In this document: in pieces, positions 41,690-50,602 of the stretch
Position numbering within the stretch: position 1 is the first letter of the stretch
Layout: every line of letters begins with the position of its first letter
Assembly: GCA_937974245.1 (NCBI GenBank)
Contig: CALJKV010000106.1
Location: forward strand, 111,261-175,260
Length of the DNA: 64,000 bases
From: an uncultured Chloroflexota bacterium
Lineage (GTDB): Bacteria > Chloroflexota > Anaerolineae > Aggregatilineales > Phototrophicaceae
Direction: 5' to 3'
Position numbers and translations under genes: made by a program
The notes under the pieces: generated by a model
Seen by the model: only the letters and a program-made list of their open reading frames with translations
Database searches by the model: none
Told to the model about the DNA's origin: nothing

Positions 41690-43182
41690 TACGTTGATTC
41701 CTCACTTGAAGCCTCTAATAAAAGGAAGCGCGTCTGGTATTTTAACGTCTTTCGACCCTGGTCGGAAAGATTGCTGGTATAGGCCACACGCCGCGCTTCT
41801 GACATAGCCTGGTGCGCCAGGTCTTCTTCTCCCATCGCCAATAATCGGGTGGCAAGGTTTTCCAGGCGGCGAGTTGCTTCCCGGACATCGCCGCTTTCTA
41901 AGGCCTCTTGTGCACGCTCTTGCATTCGATACAGTGTTAGTTTGCCGAGTGCATCCAGAATTGCAATCGGCGGGTCTTCAGGAGGAGGATTTTCTGCGAT
42001 TTCCAAGGAAAGATCGCTGACACCTTGAAATTGCTGCTGATGATTTGCCAGAATATCCGCTTCGGCCACCAGGCGAGCGACTGACCGGAAACCGAGACTC
42101 ATATTGGCGGGCATTTGAAACTGGAGCAACACAGATATATGGCGATTAGCCTGCAAGCTGCCCAGTTGGATGTAATCATCCCCAATGCCGAGTGGCTGCG
42201 GATGTGGAGACAGCTTAAACGCTGATTCCAGGCGCACATCCGGGTCAGATGCAACCGAGAGGCGGGTACGCTCCGCAAAAGCATTGGACAGATTGCGAAC
42301 ATGGTCGTTGAGGAACCGTACGACCGCGCTGGCACTGTTGATATAAGAGGATGTGCCGCCAGTGATAGATGCCAGTTCATCCAGGAATTCATCATTCCAT
42401 TCCTGGCCTAACCCCATCGCGCTGATTGAGATGCCTTGTTCGGATGCTGACCGGGCAAGTGTGATGCACTGCTCCTGGTCGCCGTAGGTGTTGCCGTCAG
42501 TCAGGAGTACAATATGGTTAACGAGTTTTGGTGCCAGGTAGCGCTTGTTCTGGTCTACGCCAGCTGCAAGCCCTTTGTAAATCTCAGTGCCGCCCGAAGC
42601 ATTCATCATGCTGATTTTCGCTTTGAGGGCGGTTTTATTCTCTACTGGAGTTGCCGGAATGAGGATTTCAGCGCGGTCATTGAAGATAATGACCGAAAGA
42701 ATATCCTTTGCGTTGAGTTGGTCGATAATCTGGTGAGCGGCGACTTTAACCTTATCTAGCCGGGTGCCGTTCATCGAGTTGCTGCGATCAAGTACTAGCG
42801 TCAGGTTTAACCGCGATTCGCGAGTCTGTTCCGCTTCTTTGGCACGGGGATCGGGTAGTATTTCCGCCAGTAGGTACATAACCTGGACTTCTGGCAGCGG
42901 CGTGATTGCCCGTTTGCTAGGGGTCACCCGTAAGGAGAAGATAAAGTCATTACCCGCTTTATTCTTGGTAAGCTCAAGATCAAGTTTCCGCCGCTTGTCG
43001 GGGTCAAGCAGGAGCTCATATGCCGTCGTAATATCCTGAAACTGCACCGCTGCGCCAGGATTGCCCTGGTTGGCATCTGGGTGTAGTCTCCGGGCAATAC
43101 GCCGGTAGGCAGCCTTAATCTCCTCAACGGAGGCATCGGGTGCAACGCTCAGCACACTGTATGGATTGTTTCGTGTCGTCAT
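41689..43182 (-). CDS. J-domain and von Willebrand factor A fusion protein
   Basis: A protein of 497 residues from the ATG at 43182; a TTG at 43197 inside the PP2C stop overlap is an alternative. Residues 1-70 are a DnaJ domain with the essential HPD motif (34-36) in ARRLHPDANQGN. The vWA domain (about 115-290) has MIDAS motif LTLVLDRSNSMNGTRLD and IVLLTDGNTYGDQ. The remainder is beta-rich and then helical. J domains recruit Hsp70, so this could link Hsp70 to a vWA-bound complex. It lies between PP2C and FHA genes in a coupled row. Confidence 0.9.
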   Translation of the reverse strand: MTTRNNPYSVLSVAPDASVEEIKAAYRRIARRLHPDANQGNPGAAVQFQDITTAYELLLDPDKRRKLDLELTKNKAGNDFIFSLRVTPSKRAITPLPEVQVMYLLAEILPDPRAKEAEQTRESRLNLTLVLDRSNSMNGTRLDKVKVAAHQIIDQLNAKDILSVIIFNDRAEILIPATPVENKTALKAKISMMNASGGTEIYKGLAAGVDQNKRYLAPKLVNHIVLLTDGNTYGDQEQCITLARSASEQGISISAMGLGQEWNDEFLDELASITGGTSSYINSASAVVRFLNDHVRNLSNAFAERTRLSVASDPDVRLESAFKLSPHPQPLGIGDDYIQLGSLQANRHISVLLQFQMPANMSLGFRSVARLVAEADILANHQQQFQGVSDLSLEIAENPPPEDPPIAILDALGKLTLYRMQERAQEALESGDVREATRRLENLATRLLAMGEEDLAHQAMSEARRVAYTSNLSDQGRKTLKYQTRFLLLEASSEEST

Positions 43183-43193
43183 ACGACTATCAA

Positions 43194-44189
43194 TCAACTA
43201 CTCGGTATATACAGAAGGATGGCAGTAATATTGTCGGCGCCGCCGTTCGTATTTGCCAGGGCGACCAATTTGTCGCAAGCCTCTTGCGGGTCATCGTGCG
43301 CTAAGACGATTCCCAACATATCTTTTTCCTCAACCACATTCCATAATCCATCACTGCACAGCAGCAAACGTGAATTAGGCGGGAGACGGCGGGTGAGGGC
43401 GTCAATTTCCAGCGATTCACTCTGCCCAAGCGCCCGATATAAGACGTTACGCTGAGGGTGGTGTGCCGCTTCTTCTGGTTTGAGTTGGTCGAGCTCGATC
43501 AGTCGTTGAACCAGTGAATGGTCACGAGTGATCTGCTCAATCCCATCCTTTGTAATAAGGTAAATCCGACTGTCTCCTACGTGGACGACGTAAGCTAAAT
43601 CGCCAATAATCGCGGTGGCCGTTAGCGTTGTGCCGCCATCTGGTATACGGGCGATAATATCGGCATTGGCTTTTTGTACCGCGCTTACCAGGGCTTCGGT
43701 GATCGGGATACGGTCAGCATCATTTTCCCCTGTCAGCATCGGCAAGTAGACATTGTTCGTGACCTGTGCTGCGACAATGTGCGCGGTGGCGGCAGAGGCT
43801 TTTTCGCCATCATGATGTCCACCCATACCGTCAGCTACAATAAATAAGCCGAAGTCAGGTCGTTGATCGGCATTGCGGCTTGTAGAAAAAAAGGAGAATG
43901 CCGCGTCCTGGTTGTTGCTGCGGACCATGCCGACATCAGTAGACTGCCCAAATGTGAGGTGCATGTTGCTTGTTGTAATCACCGTCTCTGGTGGCAGTGG
44001 TCGGGTAGCACCATCCGCATACGCGATTTCTGGCTCATCTTTTTCTTCGACAACATTTACCGCCGGTATAGGAACAGTTGTTGCTTCTGGTGCCTTCTGC
44101 TCTTCAAGTAGTTCTGGTTCAACTACTTTCGAGACCGGCTCATCAGGCTTTGCTTGAGATTGAGTAAATAAACGGCGAAATAAATCCAT
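43194..44189 (-). CDS. PP2C-type Ser/Thr phosphatase
   Basis: A 331-residue PPM-family phosphatase. An N-terminal acidic, disordered stretch (about 1-75) precedes the catalytic domain. All metal-site motifs are present: SNNQDAAFSFF, VADGMGGHHDGE, VVHVGDSRIYLI, LLLCSDGLWNVV and GGADNITAILLY. It should remove phosphate placed by the kinase encoded upstream. The ATG at 44189 has GGAG nine bases before it; the in-frame TTG at 44204 lies in that site. The stop overlaps a possible TTG of the DnaJ-vWA gene. Confidence 0.94.
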   Translation of the reverse strand: MDLFRRLFTQSQAKPDEPVSKVVEPELLEEQKAPEATTVPIPAVNVVEEKDEPEIAYADGATRPLPPETVITTSNMHLTFGQSTDVGMVRSNNQDAAFSFFSTSRNADQRPDFGLFIVADGMGGHHDGEKASAATAHIVAAQVTNNVYLPMLTGENDADRIPITEALVSAVQKANADIIARIPDGGTTLTATAIIGDLAYVVHVGDSRIYLITKDGIEQITRDHSLVQRLIELDQLKPEEAAHHPQRNVLYRALGQSESLEIDALTRRLPPNSRLLLCSDGLWNVVEEKDMLGIVLAHDDPQEACDKLVALANTNGGADNITAILLYIPSS

Positions 44190-44234
44190 ACTTTGTAGCT
44201 CCAATACCGACTTGTGCAGGCAAATAAACGCTAT

Positions 44235-46160
44235 TTAACCGACTAAGGGTAGGGCATATAGGGTTTTGTCGAGAGAACCGATCAAAATTACATCGCTGGC
44301 AATACAGGCAGTTGATGTAATTGCCCCATTTGTCTTAAATTTCCATCGCTCTTTGCCGGTCTGGATATCCACACAGTAGAAGTACTCATCAATTCCGCCA
44401 AAGTATACGGCGCCATTGTGAACGACAGGAGAGGAGAGAATCGCTTTCTCAGTTTGAAACTTCCATTTTTCCCTTGATGTTTGGGCATTAATGGCGTAAA
44501 GGTAACCATCTGCAGAGCCGAAATACAGCAGACCTTCATGAACTATTGGCGACGAAATGATCGGCCCATTGGTGCGGAATCGCCATGAACTGTAGCCACT
44601 GCTCGCATCCAATGCATACATATAACCATCCGTTGAACCAACGTAGCAGATACCTTCTATTGTATCCACATACGGGGATGATGTCAGGCTGCGGCGTGCG
44701 CGGAATCCCCATTTCCGGTTGCCGGATAATTCGAGTGCCACCATCTCCCCGGACTCTGACCCAACAATCACTAGGTCATTGAAAATGAACGGGCGGCTGC
44801 GAATCGGATCGCCCATGTCGTGCTTCCACAGAAAACGACCATTCAGCACATTTAGCGCATGGAGATGCCCGTCATCACTCCCAAAGAACACCGCATCAAC
44901 ATCTGGCGCGATTCGAGCGGTGCTTCGGATTTTGTCCTGAGTAGTATAGGACCAACTGATACGCCCATTACGACAATCCAGGGCATAAAAGGTCTTATCT
45001 TCCGAACCAAACAGGACGAGTCGGTTGGATTCGTCCACAATGGGTGACGCGGCGATCCCTCCGTGTGTCGCGTACTTCCAGGCAAATTCTCCGTCCGAAA
45101 GATTGACACCATACACATTGGTGTCATACGACGCCACAAATACCATCTCTTTATAGATGCTGGCACTCGCCCGTATCTCATCTTCTGTTGGGTATTTCCA
45201 CTTGGGCTGAATCGCACCGTCTGCATCAAGACCATCAAAGAAATTAGTGCCGTCCTTTACATCAGAACCCGCACTAAAAGCCACTTGCGGCTGGTACCGC
45301 AATCTCTCGAGGTCAGCTTTCATCTCGCTGGCACTGTTGAAGCGCTTATCCGGCTCCAAAGAAAGGGCGCGTTCAATGGCTTCGACAAAGCGTTCCGGCA
45401 CATTGCTATTAAACTCACGTATAGGCCGCTCCCCGAAGCTGAACGGTGGCTCCAGACGAGGGTCTTTGCGCGTCAGTACATGATGTAGTGTCGCACCAAG
45501 CCCGTAAATGTCGCTTAAGGTAGTCACATTGCCTTTGTACTGTTCAGGAGCGCAGTATCCTTCGGTACCAATCATTGTGTGACGGCGCACATCGCTGTCA
45601 AAAATCTTGGCAATACCGAAGTCAATCAACCGAACTTTGCCAAAGTTGTCAATCATAATATTCGACGGCTTCAAGTCGCGGAAGATAATCGGTTTCGATT
45701 GGGATGTATGGAGATATTCAAGCACATCACACAGTTCGATTGCCCAGTCAATGACTTTGTCTACCGGTAGCTCTTTGGTTTTGTTGATGAGTTCTTCCAG
45801 ATCTGAACCCACAATCAATTCCATCACCAGGTAAAAACGCTCATTCTGGTCAAAGAAATCGAAGATTTTAGGGATTGCCGCATGGTTGAGTGTCGCAAGT
45901 ATATTGGCTTCACGCTGGAACAACTTCAGCGTCGAATTGTGGATAGCCGGGTCGGTAGCTGGATTGAGCATTTCCTTGATAGCGACCAGTTTGTGTACAT
46001 CGGGAAAGTTTAGGTCACGTGCCTGATAAACCGCGCCCATGCCTCCCTGGCCGAGTATGCCTAATATTTTATAGCGCCGGTGTACAACTGAATTGGCTTG
46101 TAGCGAATTGTCGCTAGAGTTGTCGCCACTACCGCCGGCAAATTTTTGTGTCTCAGGCAT
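44235..46160 (-). CDS. Ser/Thr protein kinase with PQQ-like beta-propeller
   Basis: A 641-residue protein. The kinase domain (about 30-290) has Gly loop LGQGGMGAVYQARD, K62 in VAIKEML, catalytic D162 in IIFRDLKPSN (Phe where most have His), and D180 in LIDFGIAK. The C-terminal half (about 320-640) is a PQQ-like propeller of repeated units such as GKERWKFKTNGAITS and LYALDASSGYSSWRFRTNGP. No membrane helix separates the parts, so both are probably cytoplasmic. It heads the row kinase, PP2C, DnaJ-vWA, FHA, small protein, response regulator. Confidence 0.95.
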   Translation of the reverse strand: MPETQKFAGGSGDNSSDNSLQANSVVHRRYKILGILGQGGMGAVYQARDLNFPDVHKLVAIKEMLNPATDPAIHNSTLKLFQREANILATLNHAAIPKIFDFFDQNERFYLVMELIVGSDLEELINKTKELPVDKVIDWAIELCDVLEYLHTSQSKPIIFRDLKPSNIMIDNFGKVRLIDFGIAKIFDSDVRRHTMIGTEGYCAPEQYKGNVTTLSDIYGLGATLHHVLTRKDPRLEPPFSFGERPIREFNSNVPERFVEAIERALSLEPDKRFNSASEMKADLERLRYQPQVAFSAGSDVKDGTNFFDGLDADGAIQPKWKYPTEDEIRASASIYKEMVFVASYDTNVYGVNLSDGEFAWKYATHGGIAASPIVDESNRLVLFGSEDKTFYALDCRNGRISWSYTTQDKIRSTARIAPDVDAVFFGSDDGHLHALNVLNGRFLWKHDMGDPIRSRPFIFNDLVIVGSESGEMVALELSGNRKWGFRARRSLTSSPYVDTIEGICYVGSTDGYMYALDASSGYSSWRFRTNGPIISSPIVHEGLLYFGSADGYLYAINAQTSREKWKFQTEKAILSSPVVHNGAVYFGGIDEYFYCVDIQTGKERWKFKTNGAITSTACIASDVILIGSLDKTLYALPLVG

Positions 46161-46293
46161 AATAGTCCCTTGCTCAACTTAGGAAATATCGCGATGCGGT
46201 TAGAATAAATGGTGATAAGGATTCTTGCATTATTATATTGAACCTGTAACAATACCGCAATTCTATCATACGTGGATTTACGTTGATTTTATC

Positions 46294-47466
46294 ATGACTT
46301 TTATACAAGGGTTTCAATCTTTATACCTTCACATCCCATTTTGCAAGACGAAGTGTACCTATTGCGCCTTTAATGCCTACGCCAATATGGACGCACTGGT
46401 GGGTGATTTTGTGGATGCGTTGATTCGTGAGGTCGAAATCGTCGGGCGCTCCCGCCCCGGCCAGCAGTTACATACCATCTATTTTGGAGGTGGTACGCCC
46501 AGTCTGCTCTCGCCAGGGCAGTTTGAACGGTTATTGAGCGTTGTTCATACGCTGTTCGACGTCCAACCTGGTTCAGAGATTTCGTTGGAAGCCAATCCGA
46601 ACGACCTTGATGCTCCATATCTCACGGCTTTGCGGCAGCTCGGATTCAACCGGTTGAGTATTGGGATGCAATCCGCCCACCAAAATGAACTCCAATTGTT
46701 CGCCCGCCGCCATGACAACGATGCAGTGGCGGGGGCGGTTTCCGCTGCTCGCCGGGCGGGTTTTACTAATCTCAACCTTGATCTTATTTACGGCTTCCCG
46801 CATCAGACGATGACCACCTGGAAGAGCAGCCTCATGCAGATGATGGCGTTGCAACCAGAGCATGTGTCATTGTACGCTCTGGGTGTTGAAGAGGGGACAC
46901 CGCTGGAACGCTGGATTGCACGCGGTGAATTACCCGAACCGGATGATGATTTGGCCGCTGATATGTACGATCTGGCTACCGATGTATTGGGGCAGGGCGG
47001 TTTCGAGCAGTATGAAATCAGCAACTGGGCTAAACCGGGCTTTGAGTGCCGTCATAATCTGCAATATTGGCGCAATCTGCCTTACCCTGGTGTGGGGCCG
47101 GGGGCTCATGGGTGGGCTGGTGGGGTACGTTACTCAACCATCCTCGCCCCACAAAAATATATTCACGCCCTGCAAAACGCGGTGGGTGATTATAACTATC
47201 CTCGCACCCCCGCTACAGTTGAAGCCCTGGAAGTGGATCAACCCGGCGAAATTGTGGACACACTTTTGATGGGGCTGCGCCTAACACGAGAGGGCATTCA
47301 GCGGGCAGTGTTCCGGGAGCGCTTCGGCGAAGACGTTGTCACCCTCTATCCCGCACTTATGGACCGTTTTAGCACACAGGGCCTGCTATGGATTGATGCC
47401 GACACAGTGCGTCTCACCGCGAGAGGTCGCCTGCTTAGCAACATGATCTTCCGCGAACTTGTCTAA
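46294..47466 (+). CDS. hemW: HemW-like radical SAM protein
   Basis: A 390-residue radical SAM protein of the HemW/coproporphyrinogen-oxidase-like class. The ATG at 46294 puts SLYLHIPFCKTKCTYCAFNA near the N-terminus, with the iron-sulfur motif CKTKCTYC. IYFGGGTPSLLSP, ISLEANPNDLD and ECRHNLQYWRNLPYPGVGPG match HemW rather than the true oxygen-independent oxidase HemN. HemW binds heme and probably delivers it. An upstream in-frame start at 46225 would add 23 residues. It overlaps the convergent prenyl synthase gene by four bases. Confidence 0.9.
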   Translation: MTFIQGFQSLYLHIPFCKTKCTYCAFNAYANMDALVGDFVDALIREVEIVGRSRPGQQLHTIYFGGGTPSLLSPGQFERLLSVVHTLFDVQPGSEISLEANPNDLDAPYLTALRQLGFNRLSIGMQSAHQNELQLFARRHDNDAVAGAVSAARRAGFTNLNLDLIYGFPHQTMTTWKSSLMQMMALQPEHVSLYALGVEEGTPLERWIARGELPEPDDDLAADMYDLATDVLGQGGFEQYEISNWAKPGFECRHNLQYWRNLPYPGVGPGAHGWAGGVRYSTILAPQKYIHALQNAVGDYNYPRTPATVEALEVDQPGEIVDTLLMGLRLTREGIQRAVFRERFGEDVVTLYPALMDRFSTQGLLWIDADTVRLTARGRLLSNMIFRELV

Positions 47467-48479
47467 CGGTCACGCTGGAACAGCGCACGAGTCAACTGCA
47501 TGAGCCACTCGGCGGCTTCTCCCTTTGGGTTAGCCTGATGAATGGCCGACAACGCCTGTTCATAATAGCGTTGTTCGTACATTTCCGTGTAGGTTCGCGC
47601 TTCTACTTGCTCCAGTGCCGTTAGTGCCTCACCCACATCGGCATCAGTCAGGCTGTCATGGGCATAGATTTGTGCCAGGGTATCATTTTTTTGCAGCGCA
47701 TAGAGTACGGGTAGTGATTTCTTCCGCGAGAGAATATCGGTAGCCGCCGATTTTCCGGTTACTGTTGGATCCCCCCAAATACCCAGAATATCATCCCGAA
47801 TTTGAAAGGCGATGCCCAGATTCAAGCCATATGCAGCATAATTCTCAATTGTTGACAGATCATTGGTAGCGATTAATGCACCGATACGTGCGCAAGCAGC
47901 TACCAGGGCAGCGGATTTCCCCGCAATCATCGAGAGATACTCGTCAATACTGATCGCTGCTTGGTGCTCAAATCGCATGTCCAGGTGCTGGCCGCGTGTG
48001 AGTTCCACAGTCGTCTGGTTAAATACATCCCAGATCATCAGAATGTGATCCAGCGGCAGGTCGCTTTGAGTCAGGTGGTGCAGTGTATAGAAAGAGATTG
48101 TGAACAGGGCGTCTCCAGCATTGATCGCGTTAGCCAGTCCCCATAGCTTCCATACCGTAGGCCGCCCGTGACGGGTAGGGCTGTTGTCTTCAATGTCATC
48201 ATGAATCAGAGAGAAATTGTGTAGAAACTCTACAGCTGCCGCTGCTGGTAGTGCCTTGTGCCAATCGCCACCTGCCGCGTCTGCACACAAGAGGAGCAGC
48301 AGCGGGCGAATACGCTTGCCGGTGGTTTGCTGATAAGGATTATCGTTCTCATCTACCCATCCCATCGCATAGCGCATCATCAGGGTGAAATCGGTAGGTA
48401 AGTTGGGGATCGAATCTATCATCTGGCGCATCGTGGCGTCCAGTTCTGGCAGATAATGTGCGATCAATTGTGGCAACAA
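47463..48479 (-). CDS. Polyprenyl diphosphate synthase
   Basis: A 338-residue trans-prenyltransferase. The first aspartate-rich motif is FSLIHDDIEDNSPTRHGRP and the second is IAFQIRDDILGIWGDPT. It elongates allylic diphosphates with IPP; chain length cannot be read reliably, but residues before the first motif (AVEFLHNFSL) lack the bulky aromatics typical of short-chain farnesyl synthases. It starts nine bases after fni, which supplies DMAPP, so both make isoprenoid precursors. Confidence 0.92.
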   Translation of the reverse strand: MLPQLIAHYLPELDATMRQMIDSIPNLPTDFTLMMRYAMGWVDENDNPYQQTTGKRIRPLLLLLCADAAGGDWHKALPAAAAVEFLHNFSLIHDDIEDNSPTRHGRPTVWKLWGLANAINAGDALFTISFYTLHHLTQSDLPLDHILMIWDVFNQTTVELTRGQHLDMRFEHQAAISIDEYLSMIAGKSAALVAACARIGALIATNDLSTIENYAAYGLNLGIAFQIRDDILGIWGDPTVTGKSAATDILSRKKSLPVLYALQKNDTLAQIYAHDSLTDADVGEALTALEQVEARTYTEMYEQRYYEQALSAIHQANPKGEAAEWLMQLTRALFQRDR

Positions 48480-48488
48480 CGAAGATAC

Positions 48489-49526
48489 CTACACTTTCAG
48501 CAGAGGGGCTTGTTGGAGTTGGGCGATTGTAGCATTTCCACTGCACAGCATGGCAATACGCAACTGTGCCATCAATTGGCGGGTGAGTTCATCTACGGCC
48601 TCTACAGACTGATCGGCAGCTTTCAGGAATGGCCCGGCCAGCCCACCCATCGCTGCGCCCAGCGCGATACATTTTGCGACATCCAGGCCAGTACGTAGTC
48701 CGCCACTGGCGATGATTGGCAGTTGTGGTGCACCTTGCGCCGCATATTGGATAGCTTCGGCTGTAGGAATGCCCCAGTCGGCAAAGCAGGCCGCAATCTG
48801 CGCATGGTATTCGGTTGGGGCGCGATGGTACTCCACTTCGCTCCACGATGTGCCACCGGCTCCGGCTACATCTATCGCCGCGACACCGGCATCTGCCAGA
48901 TCACGGGCATTCTGCTCCGAAAAACCCCAGCCAACTTCCTTAGCGATAACCGGAACAGAAAGTGCCTTCGTTACAGCCTCAACCTTGCTTACCAGGCCGC
49001 TAAAATCTGTATCGCCTTCCGGCTGAACCGCCTCTTGCAGTACATTAAAATGTAGAATCAGCGCATCAGCCTCAATCATATCTACCGCCCGTTGGCATTC
49101 GTCTACACCGTAACGGTAGTTTAGTTGGACAGCCCCGATGTTCGCGAATAGTAGAATATCCGGGGCGACACTTCGCACCCGGTAACTGTGGGCGAGTTCG
49201 GCATTTTCAATGGCCGCACGCTGCGAACCCAATCCCATTGCGATCTGGTTCATCTGCGCAGCCTCGGCAAGATGCTGGTTGATGCGATATGCCATATCCG
49301 TTCCGCCTGTCATGGAAGAGATCAGAATCGGTGCGGAGAGCCGTTTGCCGAACAAAGTAATAGATGTATCTATATCCTTGAGGTTGATTTCCGGCAGTGC
49401 CTGATGTATAAAACGGTACTTTTCCAGGCCGGTAGTCAGCCGCGGAAATTGAACATCTTTCTCTAGGTTAATGCGGATATGGTCAACCTTACGGTTTTCG
49501 GTGGTCGTATCCGTGACTTTGCTCAT
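48489..49526 (-). CDS. fni: Isopentenyl-diphosphate delta-isomerase, type 2 (FMN)
   Basis: Type 2 IPP isomerase, 345 residues, FMN-dependent. It interconverts IPP and DMAPP. RKVDHIRINLEKDVQ at the N-terminus, LISSMTGGTDMAYRINQHLA, MGLGSQRAAIE, LQEAVQPEGDTDF, PVIAKEVGWGFSEQNA and IIASGGLRTGLDVAKC are the family motifs. It is first in the fni-prenyl synthase pair. The intergenic region with divergent acpP (about 150 bases) probably holds its promoter, but I found no strong one on the minus strand. Confidence 0.96.
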   Translation of the reverse strand: MSKVTDTTTENRKVDHIRINLEKDVQFPRLTTGLEKYRFIHQALPEINLKDIDTSITLFGKRLSAPILISSMTGGTDMAYRINQHLAEAAQMNQIAMGLGSQRAAIENAELAHSYRVRSVAPDILLFANIGAVQLNYRYGVDECQRAVDMIEADALILHFNVLQEAVQPEGDTDFSGLVSKVEAVTKALSVPVIAKEVGWGFSEQNARDLADAGVAAIDVAGAGGTSWSEVEYHRAPTEYHAQIAACFADWGIPTAEAIQYAAQGAPQLPIIASGGLRTGLDVAKCIALGAAMGGLAGPFLKAADQSVEAVDELTRQLMAQLRIAMLCSGNATIAQLQQAPLLKV

Positions 49527-49597
49527 GGTATGGTGTTCCTTATTTCGGTGAGGGTAATCCTACCCGATGAGTTAAACCCATGTCAATGATATAGCAC

Positions 49598-49625
49598 TGG
49601 CAGAGTGCATGATTATTGTTATAAT
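49598..49625 (+). promoter_or_regulatory. Possible acpP promoter
   Basis: TGGCAG and TATAAT are separated by 16 bases. A second TATAAT lies at 49649-49654, without a clear -35 box. Both precede acpP and either could be used. Confidence 0.4.
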
Positions 49626-49678
49626 CGGCCTTTGTTAGCAGCGAAATGTATAATGCCCCACAATATGGGAGGAACCAA

Positions 49679-49921
49679 ATGTCATCAACTGAAGATCGCG
49701 TGAAAGAAATCGTTGTCGAGCTGTTGGGCGTAGAAGAAGATCGTGTCGTGCCAACCGCACGCTTTCGCGAAGACCTTGAAGCCGACTCGCTTGACCTGGT
49801 TGAATTGATCATGGCTTTTGAAGAATCGTTTGGTGGCGAAATCACCGACGAGGACGCTCAGAAAATCACAACAGTGGGCGAAGCGGTTATGTATCTCAAC
49901 GAGCGTATGCAGGGCAGCTAA
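49679..49921 (+). CDS. acpP: Acyl carrier protein
   Basis: An 80-residue ACP that carries fatty-acyl intermediates on a phosphopantetheine arm. The modified serine is S37 in EDLEADSLDLVELIM. I start it at the ATG at 49679 because GGGAGG lies six bases upstream; a longer reading from 49646 contains that site. The sequence ends EAVMYLNERMQG. No fabD/F/G gene is adjacent, so this ACP is detached from the usual fab cluster. A terminator follows directly. Confidence 0.96.
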   Translation: MSSTEDRVKEIVVELLGVEEDRVVPTARFREDLEADSLDLVELIMAFEESFGGEITDEDAQKITTVGEAVMYLNERMQGS

Positions 49922-49942
49922 ACTGTCGCCTGGAATCATAAT

Positions 49943-49979
49943 GGGGTAGGGCGCTTTCTGGAGTGCTTACCCCGTTTTT
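49943..49979. terminator. Terminator after acpP
   Basis: GGGGTAGG pairs with CTTACCCC (one G/T pair), then GTTTTTG. It overlaps the last codons of the convergent membrane-protein gene and ends the acpP transcript. Confidence 0.75.
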
Positions 49980-50602
49980 GTTTGCCGCAGGCCTATCCAC
50001 AACATTCCAATGCAAAGTAGCGCATTCGTCAATGCGAATAGGACGATCCCCCCACCGGTAGTCGTGATGTGGTTCAATTCCTGAAACAGCGTCAAGCTCT
50101 GGCTAAAACCAATCAGGCTTGCCACTGCTGAAATCCCAGCCAGCCCTGCTGCGAGTGGCAGCTTCCATCGGCTAAGGTAACGACTCAGGCTGATACCCCC
50201 TCCAATCAGGACAAGCAACGTCAACCCGAACTGCTGCTGGTAATTTGGGTCATTCCGATAGAGGGTGAAGAACTCAATTGGCGGAAGTAGTGCCGCACCC
50301 AGCACCAACACAATAAAACCGCGTACCCACCAAACTATCCTTATCGGCGCGACGGCGATCATTAATGTTAGGCACGCCAGCGGGAGTCGCAGCAGCAGGC
50401 TGGGCAGCAGCGGCGGTTGCCCGTACCGTGCTGCTGGGTGCAGACTCATCCACTCCGCCAGATCATACGCACCAGGGCTAAGACTGCTGCTTGGTGCGAC
50501 CAGCCAGGGCAGAGAATACGTCATCAGTGCCAGCAAAATAAGTATCCACCCAAGGCGAATGGTGACAGAAGAGACGGTGTTAGTGTGCGGCGATGAGTTC
50601 AT
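49967..50602 (-). CDS. Membrane protein of unknown function
   Basis: About 212 residues from the ATG at 50602, which overlaps the BchI-like gene by 23 bases. A much longer in-frame reading to 50749 lies inside that gene and looks like its shadow. Five to six membrane helices are visible (for example LGWILILLALMTYSLPWLV and LTLLVLIGGGISLSRYL). I do not recognise a family. It is last in the minus-strand row hypothetical-thioesterase-BchI-membrane protein, so it may serve the same process. Confidence 0.6.
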   Translation of the reverse strand: MNSSPHTNTVSSVTIRLGWILILLALMTYSLPWLVAPSSSLSPGAYDLAEWMSLHPAARYGQPPLLPSLLLRLPLACLTLMIAVAPIRIVWWVRGFIVLVLGAALLPPIEFFTLYRNDPNYQQQFGLTLLVLIGGGISLSRYLSRWKLPLAAGLAGISAVASLIGFSQSLTLFQELNHITTTGGGIVLFALTNALLCIGMLWIGLRQTKTG

